64,000 nucleotides of DNA from Dorea_D hominis (GTDB lineage: Bacteria; Bacillota; Clostridia; Lachnospirales; Lachnospiraceae). The notes below the pieces were generated by a model. That model saw only the letters and a program-made list of their open reading frames with translations, had not been told where the DNA came from and searched no databases. Below are positions 46,069 to 54,026 of this stretch, in pieces. The stretch lies in assembly GCF_014287705.1 (NCBI RefSeq), contig NZ_JACOOY010000002.1, forward strand, positions 195,001-259,000, in the 5' to 3' direction. The first letter of the stretch is position 1; each line of letters opens with the position of its first letter. The position numbers were made by a program, and so were the translations under genes.

Positions 46069-46087
46069 TATCGGAATTTAATTATAG

Positions 46088-46114
46088 AACCACGCGACTA
46101 TCGCGTGGTTTTCT
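46088..46114. terminator. Bidirectional terminator at the convergent gene junction
   Basis: A perfect 10-bp stem of 46088-46097 with 46101-46110 and a three-base loop, followed by TTTTCTT. It ends the cytidylate-kinase-like gene and lies before the stop of the converging recombinase gene. Confidence 0.85.
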
Positions 46115-46139
46115 TAATACAAGAAAAAGAGAAAGCCGG

Positions 46140-47195
46140 TCAGCTCTCTCTTAATTTTACAGCAGAAGCGGCAAGACGACGCCGGTTTTCGTCAATTGCG
46201 GCATAATGCTTCTTTGTCGTATTTACATCTTTGTGTCCTAGAACATCCGCAACAAGATAAATATCACCGGTTTCTTTATAGAGCGCCGTACCATAAGTGC
46301 TGCGCAGCTTATGCGGTGTTATTTTTTTGTTCGGTGTCACCTGTCTGGCATATTTTTTCACCATATTTTCTATAGCTTGAACACCCATACGTGTGCGCCT
46401 AGTAGATAAAAAAAGTGCATTTTCATGACCGGAGAGAGGTGTGGCTGCTTTTCTGTCTCCACAGATGTAAGTATCCAATGCATTCGCAACCTCTGACCCA
46501 AAATAAACAACCATCTGATTACCACCTTTTCGTGTAACTGTAATTCCATTATTTTTAAAATCTACATCTGTAAGATCCAGTCCCACGCACTCTGAAACAC
46601 GGATTCCAGTGCCAAGAAGCAATGTCAGGATTGCCAGATCACGATCTCTTGTTTTCCTGTAATATGTTAGTGATTGACCGGTTAAATGTTCGCCTGCATG
46701 TTCTACATAGTCAAGCAAGAGCGCTACCTCGTCCGTATCCAGACGAATAATCGCTTTTTCATGTAATTTGGGCATATCAACCAGCAATGTCGGATTTTTC
46801 TCAATCATCTGATGTTTGAAATAATACTGGTAAAAGCTACGCAGAGCTGACATCTTCCTGGAAAGCCCTTTTTCACTGTTCGTGATCCGTTCGCCTTCAC
46901 GGTTATATACTTTCAAATATTCCATATATTCTTCGATATCTACCGGTTTTAAACGCTCCAGATCACTGACTTTAAACTGATCGATTGTGTAATTCTTATA
47001 AAACGAATTATTTTCCATCAGGAAATGAAAGAAAACCCGGATATCATATGCATAATTCATTCTTGTTTTTGCGGAAGATCTGGGCTCTATGGCACGAAAA
47101 TAATCTTTGGCAAATGGCGGCAGCGTCTGCAGGATTTCTCTTAATCGTATCGTTTCGTCAATCTGAATCTGTTCGTGGTATGTTTTGGTCTGCAT
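46140..47195 (-). CDS. Tyrosine recombinase (XerS/XerD-like)
   Basis: A 351-residue site-specific recombinase. The core-binding N-terminal domain (about 25-130) is followed by the catalytic domain with Arg199 (GTGIRVSE), Lys223, His295 and Arg298 (HKLR), His321 and the nucleophile Tyr331. All catalytic residues are present. Its length and single-domain neighbourhood resemble XerS-type chromosome dimer resolution enzymes more than phage integrases, and no phage gene is near. It may act on the dif-like sequence upstream, but this is inference. The strand switch occurs at its 3' end. Confidence 0.88.
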   Translation of the reverse strand: MQTKTYHEQIQIDETIRLREILQTLPPFAKDYFRAIEPRSSAKTRMNYAYDIRVFFHFLMENNSFYKNYTIDQFKVSDLERLKPVDIEEYMEYLKVYNREGERITNSEKGLSRKMSALRSFYQYYFKHQMIEKNPTLLVDMPKLHEKAIIRLDTDEVALLLDYVEHAGEHLTGQSLTYYRKTRDRDLAILTLLLGTGIRVSECVGLDLTDVDFKNNGITVTRKGGNQMVVYFGSEVANALDTYICGDRKAATPLSGHENALFLSTRRTRMGVQAIENMVKKYARQVTPNKKITPHKLRSTYGTALYKETGDIYLVADVLGHKDVNTTKKHYAAIDENRRRLAASAVKLRES

Positions 47196-47407
47196 ATATC
47201 TTGTGACTCCTTATTATACAATTTATTTACTTTATTTACTATTTGAACTTATTTACACAATATAGATATACTCAACTTAAAAGCTAACTAACATCAATAT
47301 GAAAAGACTTAGTATCAAGATTAATTTTAATTGCCGTGTATTATATTGACAACTGTATTATACCATATTTTTGATTTTCGTGTCTATATCTTTTGGAAAA
47401 ATCGGTA

Positions 47408-47435
47408 TTTGTCGTATAGATATATTATGAACCAT
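47408..47435. other. Possible dif-like site
   Basis: A 28-base segment with the 11-6-11 layout of Xer sites: left arm TTTGTCGTATA, centre GATATA, right arm TTATGAACCAT. The inner TTATG of the right arm matches bacterial dif sites, but the outer arms match poorly. It is close to the recombinase gene. Very tentative. Confidence 0.25.
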
Positions 47436-47532
47436 ATTCTCTTTTTGATAACAAACTACGAGATATAATATTATGAATATGGAAAATAAAAACTTTTATT
47501 TTATAATAAGAGAAAAGATGGATGTTTGATAC

Positions 47533-47575
47533 AGCAGGAAGGTCAGTTGATAGAGAATCACCTGACCTTCCTGCT
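47533..47575. repeat. 14-bp perfect inverted repeat downstream of the dipeptidase gene
   Basis: 47533-47546 pairs exactly with 47562-47575 around a 15-base loop. The A-run lies on the right of the plus strand, so neither direction gives the classical hairpin-then-T layout for the minus-strand dipeptidase transcript. It may still end or stabilise that transcript. Confidence 0.55.
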
Positions 47576-47648
47576 AAAAAATATTATGAAGAGATTATGC
47601 GTTTATTCATAAATTAAATTATAATAAAATATTTTTTATCTGCGTCTC

Positions 47649-48644
47649 TTATTTTAATACCTGTTTGTATACTCTGTAGAAGTTCTTATAAGCAATCTTT
47701 TCAAGATCTTCATCACTGTAGCCTTTTTTCTTCAATGTCTCAATGAAGTTCCACGCATCTGCTGCAGATAACAGGCCTTTTGTTCCAAGCGGATTCTCGT
47801 CAGGTGCACCATTCTTAGAAAGTGCATCTGAACTCAGATAATCTTCAAAATCAAATCCGCATCCGACATGATCAATACCTACCAGATTGACGATATAATC
47901 TACATGTTCTGCCAGACCTTCTACGGACTGTTTTGCTTTATCAGGACTGATAAATGCATCCAGACGGTTCATTCCCATTACACCGCCGGTTGCAGCTAAA
48001 GCTTTGATCATCTCATCACTTAAGTTTCGTCCATGTGCAGATAATGCTCTTGCGTTACTGTGGGATGCAATAACCGGATGTCCGTCTGATAATTCAATAA
48101 TATCCCAGAAACCTTTGTCATTCAGATGAGAAACATCCAGAACAATACCAAGTTCATTCATACGTTTGATTGCTTCTTTCCCTTTTGGAGTTAAGCCTCT
48201 GTTCTTGTCCCCCGGCCATCCGGAACCAAGAGCATTCTCTTCATTCCATGTTACCATGATATCACGTACACCAAATTCGTCATAATAATAATTAATCTGA
48301 TCAATATCTTCGCCTATGTAAGATAAACCTTCCAGTCCCATCAATACATTAATCTTACCCTCCGCTGTACCTTTCTCAAAATCCTCATACTTTTTAACGA
48401 TATTCAGAATATCTTTTGAGTCTTCAATCTCCTGACGTACGGCAGCTTCAATTTGTTTGATACGTTTCTTTGGATCTTCATCATATGGTGGATCAATCCA
48501 CATTACAAACGTACCACCAAAAACATTACCTTCTTTGAACTTATCCAAATGGTACTTTCTGAAAATATCGCGTTCTCCTTTCAGACTGTGAATTGTAACA
48601 TCTGACCAGATATCCCCATGTGCATCAAAAAGTTGTTTTTTCAT
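47649..48644 (-). CDS. M19 family (renal-type) dipeptidase
   Basis: A 331-residue TIM-barrel metallopeptidase. Zinc-site motifs are visible: FDAHGDIW at the N-terminus (His-x-Asp), a Glu in LMGLEGLSYIG, VLDVSHLND and ASHSNARAL, and the late DHVGCGFDFEDY. It hydrolyses dipeptides, including ones with D-residues. A paralogue of about the same length lies at 61.4 kb. It is monocistronic, with a TTGTTT/TATAAT promoter and an AGGAGGAA ribosome binding site. Confidence 0.9.
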   Translation of the reverse strand: MKKQLFDAHGDIWSDVTIHSLKGERDIFRKYHLDKFKEGNVFGGTFVMWIDPPYDEDPKKRIKQIEAAVRQEIEDSKDILNIVKKYEDFEKGTAEGKINVLMGLEGLSYIGEDIDQINYYYDEFGVRDIMVTWNEENALGSGWPGDKNRGLTPKGKEAIKRMNELGIVLDVSHLNDKGFWDIIELSDGHPVIASHSNARALSAHGRNLSDEMIKALAATGGVMGMNRLDAFISPDKAKQSVEGLAEHVDYIVNLVGIDHVGCGFDFEDYLSSDALSKNGAPDENPLGTKGLLSAADAWNFIETLKKKGYSDEDLEKIAYKNFYRVYKQVLK

Positions 48645-48735
48645 TGTAACATTCCTCCTCTTTTATATTAACGTCTTTTTTCATTGACGTTTTGTATATT
48701 TATTATCTCTATATCCGTATTGAAATTCTAAATTC

Positions 48736-48764
48736 ATTATACATCTTTTTGCGAAAATAAACAA
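48736..48764 (-). promoter_or_regulatory. Promoter of the M19 dipeptidase gene
   Basis: On the minus strand TTGTTT (48759-48764) and TATAAT (48736-48741) are 17 bases apart. The leader is about 85 bases. Confidence 0.6.
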
Positions 48765-48785
48765 CATTTTGAAAAATTAAAATAA

Positions 48786-48835
48786 AAAAGAACAAATTCA
48801 GATAACGAAATACCATTATCAAAATCTGTTCTTTT
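48786..48835. terminator. Long terminator-like stem after the LysM gene
   Basis: 48786-48794 pairs exactly with 48827-48835 and pairing continues inward imperfectly for about 20 bp in all. A-runs on the left and T4 on the right allow either direction. It lies about 150 bases past the LysM stop, on the minus strand. Confidence 0.6.
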
Positions 48836-48988
48836 GGTGAGTATAATATATATAAGATAGGGTTTCCCTTATATATCAAAATAGGTTACTAATTACTAAT
48901 CCTTTGAAATCCACGGGATTAATAACTTACAAGACTTGCAACTGACAACTTTCTCAAGATGCTATGACAATTAAACATCCTTACCTGA

Positions 48989-49348
48989 TTACTGGAAATT
49001 CGCCTCATAATATGATACTGTCAAATACTGTCCTGCATGAATATCATCCGAATCCAGATGATTCATCTGCTTTAATTCATCTATATAATCGTAAATGGAA
49101 TCATAGTTCTGACTCATATATTCTTTTGCAATGCTCCATAAACTGTCTCCTCTGGAAACTTCAATGCTCTTGTAGTACTTATATTCAACAGATTCCTTCG
49201 CTGCGTTATCATGTGCTGATACAAGCCGGCTTCCACCGACAATACTACCGGTTAATACAATACCTGCCAGTGCAAGCGTAATACATATTTTTTTCAAAAA
49301 CACTTCTCTTCTTCTCTTTACTGTTCTACGATTACTTCCCTTACGCAT
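48989..49348 (-). CDS. LysM-domain protein, probable SOS cell-division suppressor (YneA-like)
   Basis: A 119-residue protein. A basic start is followed by a membrane segment (about 21-40) and a single LysM domain (YKSIEVSRGDSLWSIAKEYMSQNYDSI ... HAGQYLTVS). It lies back to back with lexA with LexA-like boxes in its promoter, exactly the arrangement of yneA-lexA in Bacillus, where YneA delays septation during DNA damage. Sequence identity to YneA cannot be measured here, so the role rests on domain layout and context. Confidence 0.8.
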   Translation of the reverse strand: MRKGSNRRTVKRRREVFLKKICITLALAGIVLTGSIVGGSRLVSAHDNAAKESVEYKYYKSIEVSRGDSLWSIAKEYMSQNYDSIYDYIDELKQMNHLDSDDIHAGQYLTVSYYEANFQ

Positions 49349-49373
49349 AACTGATTCCCCCTCTGTACAGTTT

Positions 49374-49436
49374 CGAATATATGTTCCTGAACATTTGTTC
49401 TAAATGCATTATATAAAACAAATGTTCGGTTGTCAA
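49374..49436 (-). promoter_or_regulatory. LexA-controlled promoter of the LysM gene
   Basis: On the minus strand a full-consensus TTGACA (49431-49436) and TATAAT (49408-49413) are 17 bases apart. A LexA box lies in the spacer (49416-49428, AAAC-N4-GTTCG), a perfect palindrome GAACATTTGTTC is just downstream (49389-49400), and a third near match is at 49374-49386. Tight SOS repression is expected. Confidence 0.85.
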
Positions 49437-49455
49437 TAGATTTATTTCAAATAAT

Positions 49456-49508
49456 CGAACATATTTTCTAAACATTTGTTTGCTTTTTAAATATCTCTAT
49501 GATAAAAT
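49456..49508 (+). promoter_or_regulatory. LexA-controlled promoter of lexA
   Basis: TTGCTT (49480-49485) and TAAAAT (49503-49508) are 17 bases apart. A LexA-like box AAACATTTGTTTG (49470-49482) overlaps the -35, and a weaker one (49456-49468) lies upstream. Autoregulation of lexA is expected. Confidence 0.75.
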
Positions 49509-49619
49509 ATTTTTAGGTATTAGAAAGTTCCTGACATATAACGAACTACAGGTATCACGGCGGAGGATTTTGCTTTGATATCTTATATAATATATTATAG
49601 AATACGGAGGCAATGACAT

Positions 49620-50237
49620 ATGGCACAGGGAAAGATAAGCGCAAAACAACAGGAGATTCTGGATTACATTAAGTCACAGATTCTGGAACGTGGTTTTCCA
49701 CCTGCCGTTCGTGATATCTGCGAGGCTGTTCATTTAAAATCTACTTCTTCTGTACACTCCCACTTAGAAACACTGGAGAAGAACGGATATATCCGCCGTG
49801 ATTCGACAAAGCCTCGTGCGATTGAGATTTTAGATGAAGCATTTAACTTTACAAGACGTGAGATGGTCAACGTCCCGATCGTAGGGCGTGTCGCAGCCGG
49901 AGAACCACTTCTCGCAGAACAGAATATTGAAGAATACTTTCCTATCCCAATGGAATTTATGCCGAATAAGCAGACATTTCTTCTAAAAGTCTGTGGTGAA
50001 AGTATGATTAATGCCGGAATTCTGAATGGGGATTATGTTCTTGCTCAGGAAGAGAATACTGCACACAATGGTGATATGGTTGTTGCTATGATTGAAGATG
50101 GTGCTACAGTTAAAACCTTTTATAAAGAGGAAGGTGTCATTCGTCTGCAGCCGGAGAATGATTTTATGGATCCAATCATTGTTCCGGACTGTACGATCTT
50201 AGGTAAAGTTATCGGTGTGTTCCGCTTTATGCGCTAA
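49620..50237 (+). CDS. lexA: SOS repressor LexA
   Basis: A 205-residue protein. The N-terminal winged helix (residues 1-70, with AVRDICEAVHLKSTSSVHSHLETLEKNGYI in part) binds DNA. The C-terminal S24 domain holds the Ala93-Gly94 cleavage bond, Ser128 (CGESMINAG) and Lys165 (GATVKTF). RecA filaments trigger self-cleavage. It has its own LexA-box promoter and an ATACGGAGG ribosome binding site after a leader of about 105 bases. The gene is on the + strand among minus genes and is followed by a terminator. Confidence 0.97.
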   Translation: MAQGKISAKQQEILDYIKSQILERGFPPAVRDICEAVHLKSTSSVHSHLETLEKNGYIRRDSTKPRAIEILDEAFNFTRREMVNVPIVGRVAAGEPLLAEQNIEEYFPIPMEFMPNKQTFLLKVCGESMINAGILNGDYVLAQEENTAHNGDMVVAMIEDGATVKTFYKEEGVIRLQPENDFMDPIIVPDCTILGKVIGVFRFMR

Positions 50238-50324
50238 GATTAATAATTTTATCATTGATTCGCTGGCGGTTTGAGGCTGCATCTGTACGAGTGCATGCAT
50301 TTTAAGCGTCGTCATAACAAAAAA

Positions 50325-50367
50325 GCCTGCAAGCGCTGACTTTAACAGACGCACTTGCAGGCCTTTT
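50325..50367. terminator. Bidirectional terminator between lexA and rsfS
   Basis: 50325-50333 pairs with 50354-50362, with A4 to the left and CTTTT to the right. It can close lexA and the converging rsfS operon. The remaining bases of this 200-base gap hold nothing recognised. Confidence 0.8.
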
Positions 50368-50437
50368 ATCATTTCTATTCTTTATTCTATAATTATTTTC
50401 ACAAACGCCTTTTAAATCCTTTAAAAGAATTGTTATT

Positions 50438-50785
50438 TTACATCTCTACCTCTGTCCCATCGCTCCAGGTGCGCTCCAGATTGTAGAAAGAACGGTTCTC
50501 TTTATCAAATACATGTACGATAATATCACCATAATCCAGCAGTACCCAAGTTCCGCTTCTATTTCCTTCTGTCTGCTTTGGATGATGACCGACTCTTGCC
50601 AGTTTTTCCTGTACATTTTCGACCAGTGCCTTCACCTGACTGTCACTGGTACCGTTTGTGATGATAAAGTAATCAGCAATTACAGATATCTGTGAGATAT
50701 CGATTACTTTGATCGCCTCGCCTTTTTTTTCGTCAAGTGCTTCATAAGCGATTTTAGCCATGTCTAATGCCTGATCCATCGTCAA
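50438..50785 (-). CDS. rsfS: Ribosome silencing factor RsfS
   Basis: A 115-residue protein with the family pattern: KIAYEALDEKKGEAIKVIDI, then ADYFIITNGTSDSQVKALVENVQEKL and the WVLLDYGDIIVHVF strand. It binds uL14 of the large subunit and blocks subunit joining when nutrients are short. Its ATG overlaps the end of yqeK by four bases. It is the last gene of the obgE-yhbY-nadD-yqeK-rsfS run. Confidence 0.95.
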   Translation of the reverse strand: MTMDQALDMAKIAYEALDEKKGEAIKVIDISQISVIADYFIITNGTSDSQVKALVENVQEKLARVGHHPKQTEGNRSGTWVLLDYGDIIVHVFDKENRSFYNLERTWSDGTEVEM

Positions 50786-51366
50786 CTCTCCTTTCCGAGT
50801 TTTTCTTTATAATATAAATATGTCTTTTCCGTCATTGGATCCAGTGGAAGATTCCGGCTGTTTAAATATACCAGCGAATCTTTTAAAATTCTGTAGAGAC
50901 ATTCATCAAGATCCTGAAATGCCATTTTCCGCACATCCGCCATATTCGGCAATTCCCTGCGCCCAGGCTCAATGTAGTCGGCAATATACAAAATCTTATC
51001 CAGACGGGACATATGCGGTCTTCCTGTCGTATGACAGGCAATTGCATCTACAATCTCCCGATTCTCAACATGATAATTTCTGGCAGCCAGAAAGGCGCCC
51101 AGTTTCGCATGGAGGAGACTTGGATTCTTCATCTCTACTTCAGATATGCTCAGGTGATATTTGTCACAGAGACGGATCTTGGTTTCTGAAGGAATGCATT
51201 TGGCGCAATCATGCAGGAGTCCGGCAAGCAATGCCTTCTCAATATCTTCGCCATGGCACATAGCGAGCGATGAAGCTGTATACATAACGCCCAATGTATG
51301 TTCATAACGGTCTGTGTCCAGTTCTGACTTTAATTTTTTGCGTATTTTACGTACTTTATGATTCAT
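50782..51366 (-). CDS. yqeK: HD-domain Ap4A hydrolase YqeK
   Basis: About 194 residues. The HD-domain ligands are in RYEHTLGV, LLHDCAKC and the later ACHTTGRP; the fold and place after nadD mark YqeK. Members split symmetrical Ap4A into two ADP. An in-frame ATG further upstream (51411) gives a longer form, but the ATG at 51366 follows AAGGAAGG at five bases and gives the normal start MNHKVRKIRKKL. It overlaps the nadD end by 11 bases. Confidence 0.92.
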   Translation of the reverse strand: MNHKVRKIRKKLKSELDTDRYEHTLGVMYTASSLAMCHGEDIEKALLAGLLHDCAKCIPSETKIRLCDKYHLSISEVEMKNPSLLHAKLGAFLAARNYHVENREIVDAIACHTTGRPHMSRLDKILYIADYIEPGRRELPNMADVRKMAFQDLDECLYRILKDSLVYLNSRNLPLDPMTEKTYLYYKEKLGKES

Positions 51367-51964
51367 ACAAACCTTCCTTTGCAATAAATGCTTCCACTTC
51401 CGCAGGAACAAGCCCGGTAATAGGCTCTCCTGCTCTTATCTTTGCACGCAATTCGTGAGAAGATATTGCAATCAGCGGAGACTGTAAAAGCTTGATACGT
51501 GCATGGTATTTATCATTCAGGTAAGAAATATGTTCCAGCATTGTCTGTCTGGTATTCCACTCATCCCTGTAAGCAGCCAGCACGTGGCAGACCGCAAGCA
51601 ACCGCTCTGGATGCACCCATTTTTCAATATCACGAAGAGAGTCCGCACCAATAATAAAATAAAATTCATCTTCCGGATATACTGCATGAAAATATTCCAG
51701 TGTCTCATACGAATAGGAGACTTCTTTTCTTTTTAGTTCATAATCCTGTAATTCAAATGATTTGTGATCTTTGATAGCCAGTTCCACCATCTTTGCACGC
51801 ATATCTGTGTCTGATCCTATAGAATCTAATGCCTTGTGCGGAGGACGTCCGTTTGGCATAAACCATATAACGTCCAGACCGAACTGATCTCTTGCCGTAT
51901 CTCCGAGCATTAAATGTCCGTTATGGATTGGATCAAACGTACCACCCATAATACCTATTTTCAT
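51356..51964 (-). CDS. nadD: Nicotinate-nucleotide adenylyltransferase
   Basis: A 202-residue nucleotidyl transferase. The HxGH motif is in MGGTFDPIHNGHLML; WFMPNGRPPHK, the FIIGADSLRDIEKW and late ISSHELRAKI complete the active site. It joins ATP and nicotinate mononucleotide to form deamido-NAD. It lies between yhbY and yqeK, the normal Firmicutes order, and overlaps yqeK. Confidence 0.96.
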   Translation of the reverse strand: MKIGIMGGTFDPIHNGHLMLGDTARDQFGLDVIWFMPNGRPPHKALDSIGSDTDMRAKMVELAIKDHKSFELQDYELKRKEVSYSYETLEYFHAVYPEDEFYFIIGADSLRDIEKWVHPERLLAVCHVLAAYRDEWNTRQTMLEHISYLNDKYHARIKLLQSPLIAISSHELRAKIRAGEPITGLVPAEVEAFIAKEGLYES

Positions 51965-52010
51965 GGTTGCTTCTCTCCTGCTTACTTTGTTCCGCTGTTT
52001 TTCAATTTCA

Positions 52011-52301
52011 CTATGGAAGCTGTATTTTTTTGTTTTTATCTTTTCCTTCTTTGTAAAGGACTATCTTCTTGCCGATCACCTGTACAACCTGGGAGCGTGT
52101 ACGTTCAGCAAGCAGTGACGCCAGTTCTTTCGGATCATCTGCACAGTTTTTCAGCACACTGATCTTAATTAGTTCGCGTGCTTCCAAAGCTTCAGCAATC
52201 GCTTTTGTAAATTCCGGTGTCATGCTGTTTTTCCCGACCTGGAAGATCGGATCCATTGTCATGGCAAGACTTTTTAAATAAGCTCTCTGTTTCGTTGTCA
52301 T
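52011..52301 (-). CDS. yhbY: YhbY family RNA-binding protein (CRM domain)
   Basis: A 96-residue protein made of one CRM domain: KQRAYLKSLAMTMDPIFQVGKN at the start, ELIKISVLKN and RTRSQVVQVIGKKIVLYK at the end. YhbY binds pre-50S particles. It starts 25 bases after the obgE stop with AGGAGAGAA before the ATG, and is part of the obgE-led operon. Confidence 0.94.
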   Translation of the reverse strand: MTTKQRAYLKSLAMTMDPIFQVGKNSMTPEFTKAIAEALEARELIKISVLKNCADDPKELASLLAERTRSQVVQVIGKKIVLYKEGKDKNKKIQLP

Positions 52302-52326
52302 GCTTTCTCTCCTATTTTGTTATCAT

Positions 52327-53610
52327 TTATTTATAATAATCAAACTGCAATCCATACATTCTTACTGTATCACCTTCCTGGATACCGGCTTCTTCCAGTT
52401 CATCTAAAATACCGGTGTCTTTCAGGAATTTCTGGAAGAATGCAAATCCCTTCTCAGAATCCAGGTTTGTATAACCAAGCATCTTCTCAATCTTTGGCCC
52501 TTCTACAACATATACATTATCTTCCTTTTCAACGGTATATGGAAGATCGATATATAAAAGTTCTTCCTCAGGGAAATATTCCTGTTCAAATACAATCGGT
52601 GTATTATCCAGCTTGGCAATTTCGCCGGATACATAATATAAAAGCTCTGAAATACCGACTCCGGTTGCACCTGAGATTGGAAATACACGAATTCCTTTTG
52701 GTTCAAATTCGGCCTTTAATCTTGCAACCGGATCTTCGTCTTCGCTGTATATCAGATCCGTCTTATTTGCAGCAATAACCTGCGGACGAGCTGCAATCTC
52801 AGGATTGTAAGCTTCAAGTTCGGCATTGATCTTATGAATATCATCAACCGGATCACGTCCTTCACTTCCGGCAGCGTCTACTACATGGATCATCATCTTT
52901 GTTCTCTCGATGTGGCGAAGGAATTCATGCCCAAGACCGACTCCTTCAGAAGCGCCTTCGATCAATCCTGGAATATCTGCGATTACAAAACCGCTTGCTC
53001 CTTCCAGATCGACAACACCAAGATTTGGATTCAGTGTTGTGAAATGATAATTTGCAATTTTCGGTTGCGCATTTGTTACTCTGGATAACAATGTAGATTT
53101 GCCTACATTTGGAAATCCGACAAGTCCCACATCAGCAATTACTTTCAGCTCCAGATTCACCCAGAGCTCCTGTGCAGGCTGACCAGGCTGTGCATACTTG
53201 GGAATCTGCATTGTAGCTGTTGCAAAATGCTGATTTCCCAGACCGCCTTTGCCACCTTTTAAAACAATCTGTCTGCGATTATCTCCGGACATATCTGCGA
53301 TTACTTTTCCGGACTCAGACTCTTTGATCACAGTACCTTCCGGTACTCTTAAAATGATATCTTCAGCATCTTTTCCATGGCAGCGTCTCTTGCCGCCCTG
53401 TTCTCCGTCTTTTGCAGAGAATTTTTTGCGATGTCTGAAATCCTGAAGTGTGTTAAGACCTTCATCAACTTCAAAGATGACATCGCCACCGCGGCCGCCA
53501 TCACCGCCATCCGGACCGCCGTTCGGGACATAGAGCTCCCGGCGGAAGCTGACATGTCCGTCTCCGCCTTTTCCTGATCTGATAAATATCTTTGCTCTGT
53601 CTGCAAACAT
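52327..53610 (-). CDS. obgE: Obg family GTPase
   Basis: A 427-residue protein. A glycine-rich N-terminal Obg fold (RSGKGGDGHVSFRRELYVP and repeated GG pairs) is followed by the G domain (G1 GFPNVGKST, G3 DIPGLIEGA, NKTD) and the C-terminal OCT domain. It acts in late 50S assembly and links growth to GTP and ppGpp levels. It has its own promoter between the rpmA terminator and its start. Confidence 0.97.
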   Translation of the reverse strand: MFADRAKIFIRSGKGGDGHVSFRRELYVPNGGPDGGDGGRGGDVIFEVDEGLNTLQDFRHRKKFSAKDGEQGGKRRCHGKDAEDIILRVPEGTVIKESESGKVIADMSGDNRRQIVLKGGKGGLGNQHFATATMQIPKYAQPGQPAQELWVNLELKVIADVGLVGFPNVGKSTLLSRVTNAQPKIANYHFTTLNPNLGVVDLEGASGFVIADIPGLIEGASEGVGLGHEFLRHIERTKMMIHVVDAAGSEGRDPVDDIHKINAELEAYNPEIAARPQVIAANKTDLIYSEDEDPVARLKAEFEPKGIRVFPISGATGVGISELLYYVSGEIAKLDNTPIVFEQEYFPEEELLYIDLPYTVEKEDNVYVVEGPKIEKMLGYTNLDSEKGFAFFQKFLKDTGILDELEEAGIQEGDTVRMYGLQFDYYK

Positions 53611-53627
53611 AAATCTTTCTCCTTAAA

Positions 53628-53656
53628 TATATAAAAACCTGTCTAATCGGTTACAA
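53628..53656 (-). promoter_or_regulatory. Promoter of the obgE operon
   Basis: On the minus strand TTGTAA (53651-53656) and TATATA (53628-53633) are 17 bases apart, leaving a leader of about a dozen bases with AAGGAG. Confidence 0.5.
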
Positions 53657-53674
53657 TGCAATTTTCTGTTATTT

Positions 53675-53721
53675 AAAAAGAGTGCTGCCTCATAACTGTG
53701 ATCAGTTATATCGCAACACTC
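53675..53721 (-). terminator. Terminator after rpmA
   Basis: 53680-53688 pairs with 53713-53721 with one mismatch, and an inner ATAACT/AGTTAT pair extends the stem. On the minus strand T5 follows (A5 at 53675-53679). It separates rplU-prp-rpmA from obgE. Confidence 0.8.
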
Positions 53722-53736
53722 TCCTCTGATTCTTAA

Positions 53737-54021
53737 TTATTGAGCAACTGGATAGATAGAAACCTGTTTCTTATCTCTTCCTTTTCTCTCAAATTTAACT
53801 ACACCATCAACAAGTGCGAATAATGTATCATCACCACCGCGTCCAACGTTAACACCTGGGTGAATCTTTGTTCCGCGCTGTCTGTAAAGGATGTTACCAG
53901 CTTTTACAAACTGTCCGTCAGCTCTCTTGGCGCCAAGTCTTTTAGACTCAGAATCTCTACCGTTCTTTGTAGAACCAACACCTTTCTTATGAGCGAAAAA
54001 CTGAAGGTTTAATTTCATCAT
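53737..54021 (-). CDS. rpmA: 50S ribosomal protein bL27 with cleavable N-terminus
   Basis: A 94-residue protein. The N-terminal extension MMKLNLQFF precedes AHKKGVGSTKNGRDS, the mature start. In Firmicutes the Prp protease removes such an extension after the FF pair, exposing the residues that reach the peptidyl-transferase centre. The protease gene lies immediately upstream in the same operon, which fits. A strong GAGGTG site precedes it. Confidence 0.97.
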   Translation of the reverse strand: MMKLNLQFFAHKKGVGSTKNGRDSESKRLGAKRADGQFVKAGNILYRQRGTKIHPGVNVGRGGDDTLFALVDGVVKFERKGRDKKQVSIYPVAQ

Positions 54022-54026
54022 GGTTG

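Larger units (their letters stand above)
47196..47648. other. Gene-free AT-rich stretch between recombinase and dipeptidase genes
   Basis: 453 bases with no supported gene. It holds a weak dif-like 28-mer (47408-47435) and a long inverted repeat (47533-47575). The rest is AT-rich and unremarkable to the eye. Confidence 0.6.
48645..48988. other. Intergenic region between dipeptidase and LysM genes
   Basis: 344 bases without a gene. It contains the dipeptidase promoter, a small UTR hairpin (48670-48675 with 48686-48691), a long terminator-like stem (48786-48835) and an AT-rich hairpin (about 48846-48876). Nothing else was recognised. Confidence 0.6.

Noticed and set aside
46140..47195. Possible prophage or integrative element marked by the recombinase
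   Set aside because: No excisionase, repressor, structural or transfer genes and no flanking direct repeats or tRNA are visible; neighbours are core genes.
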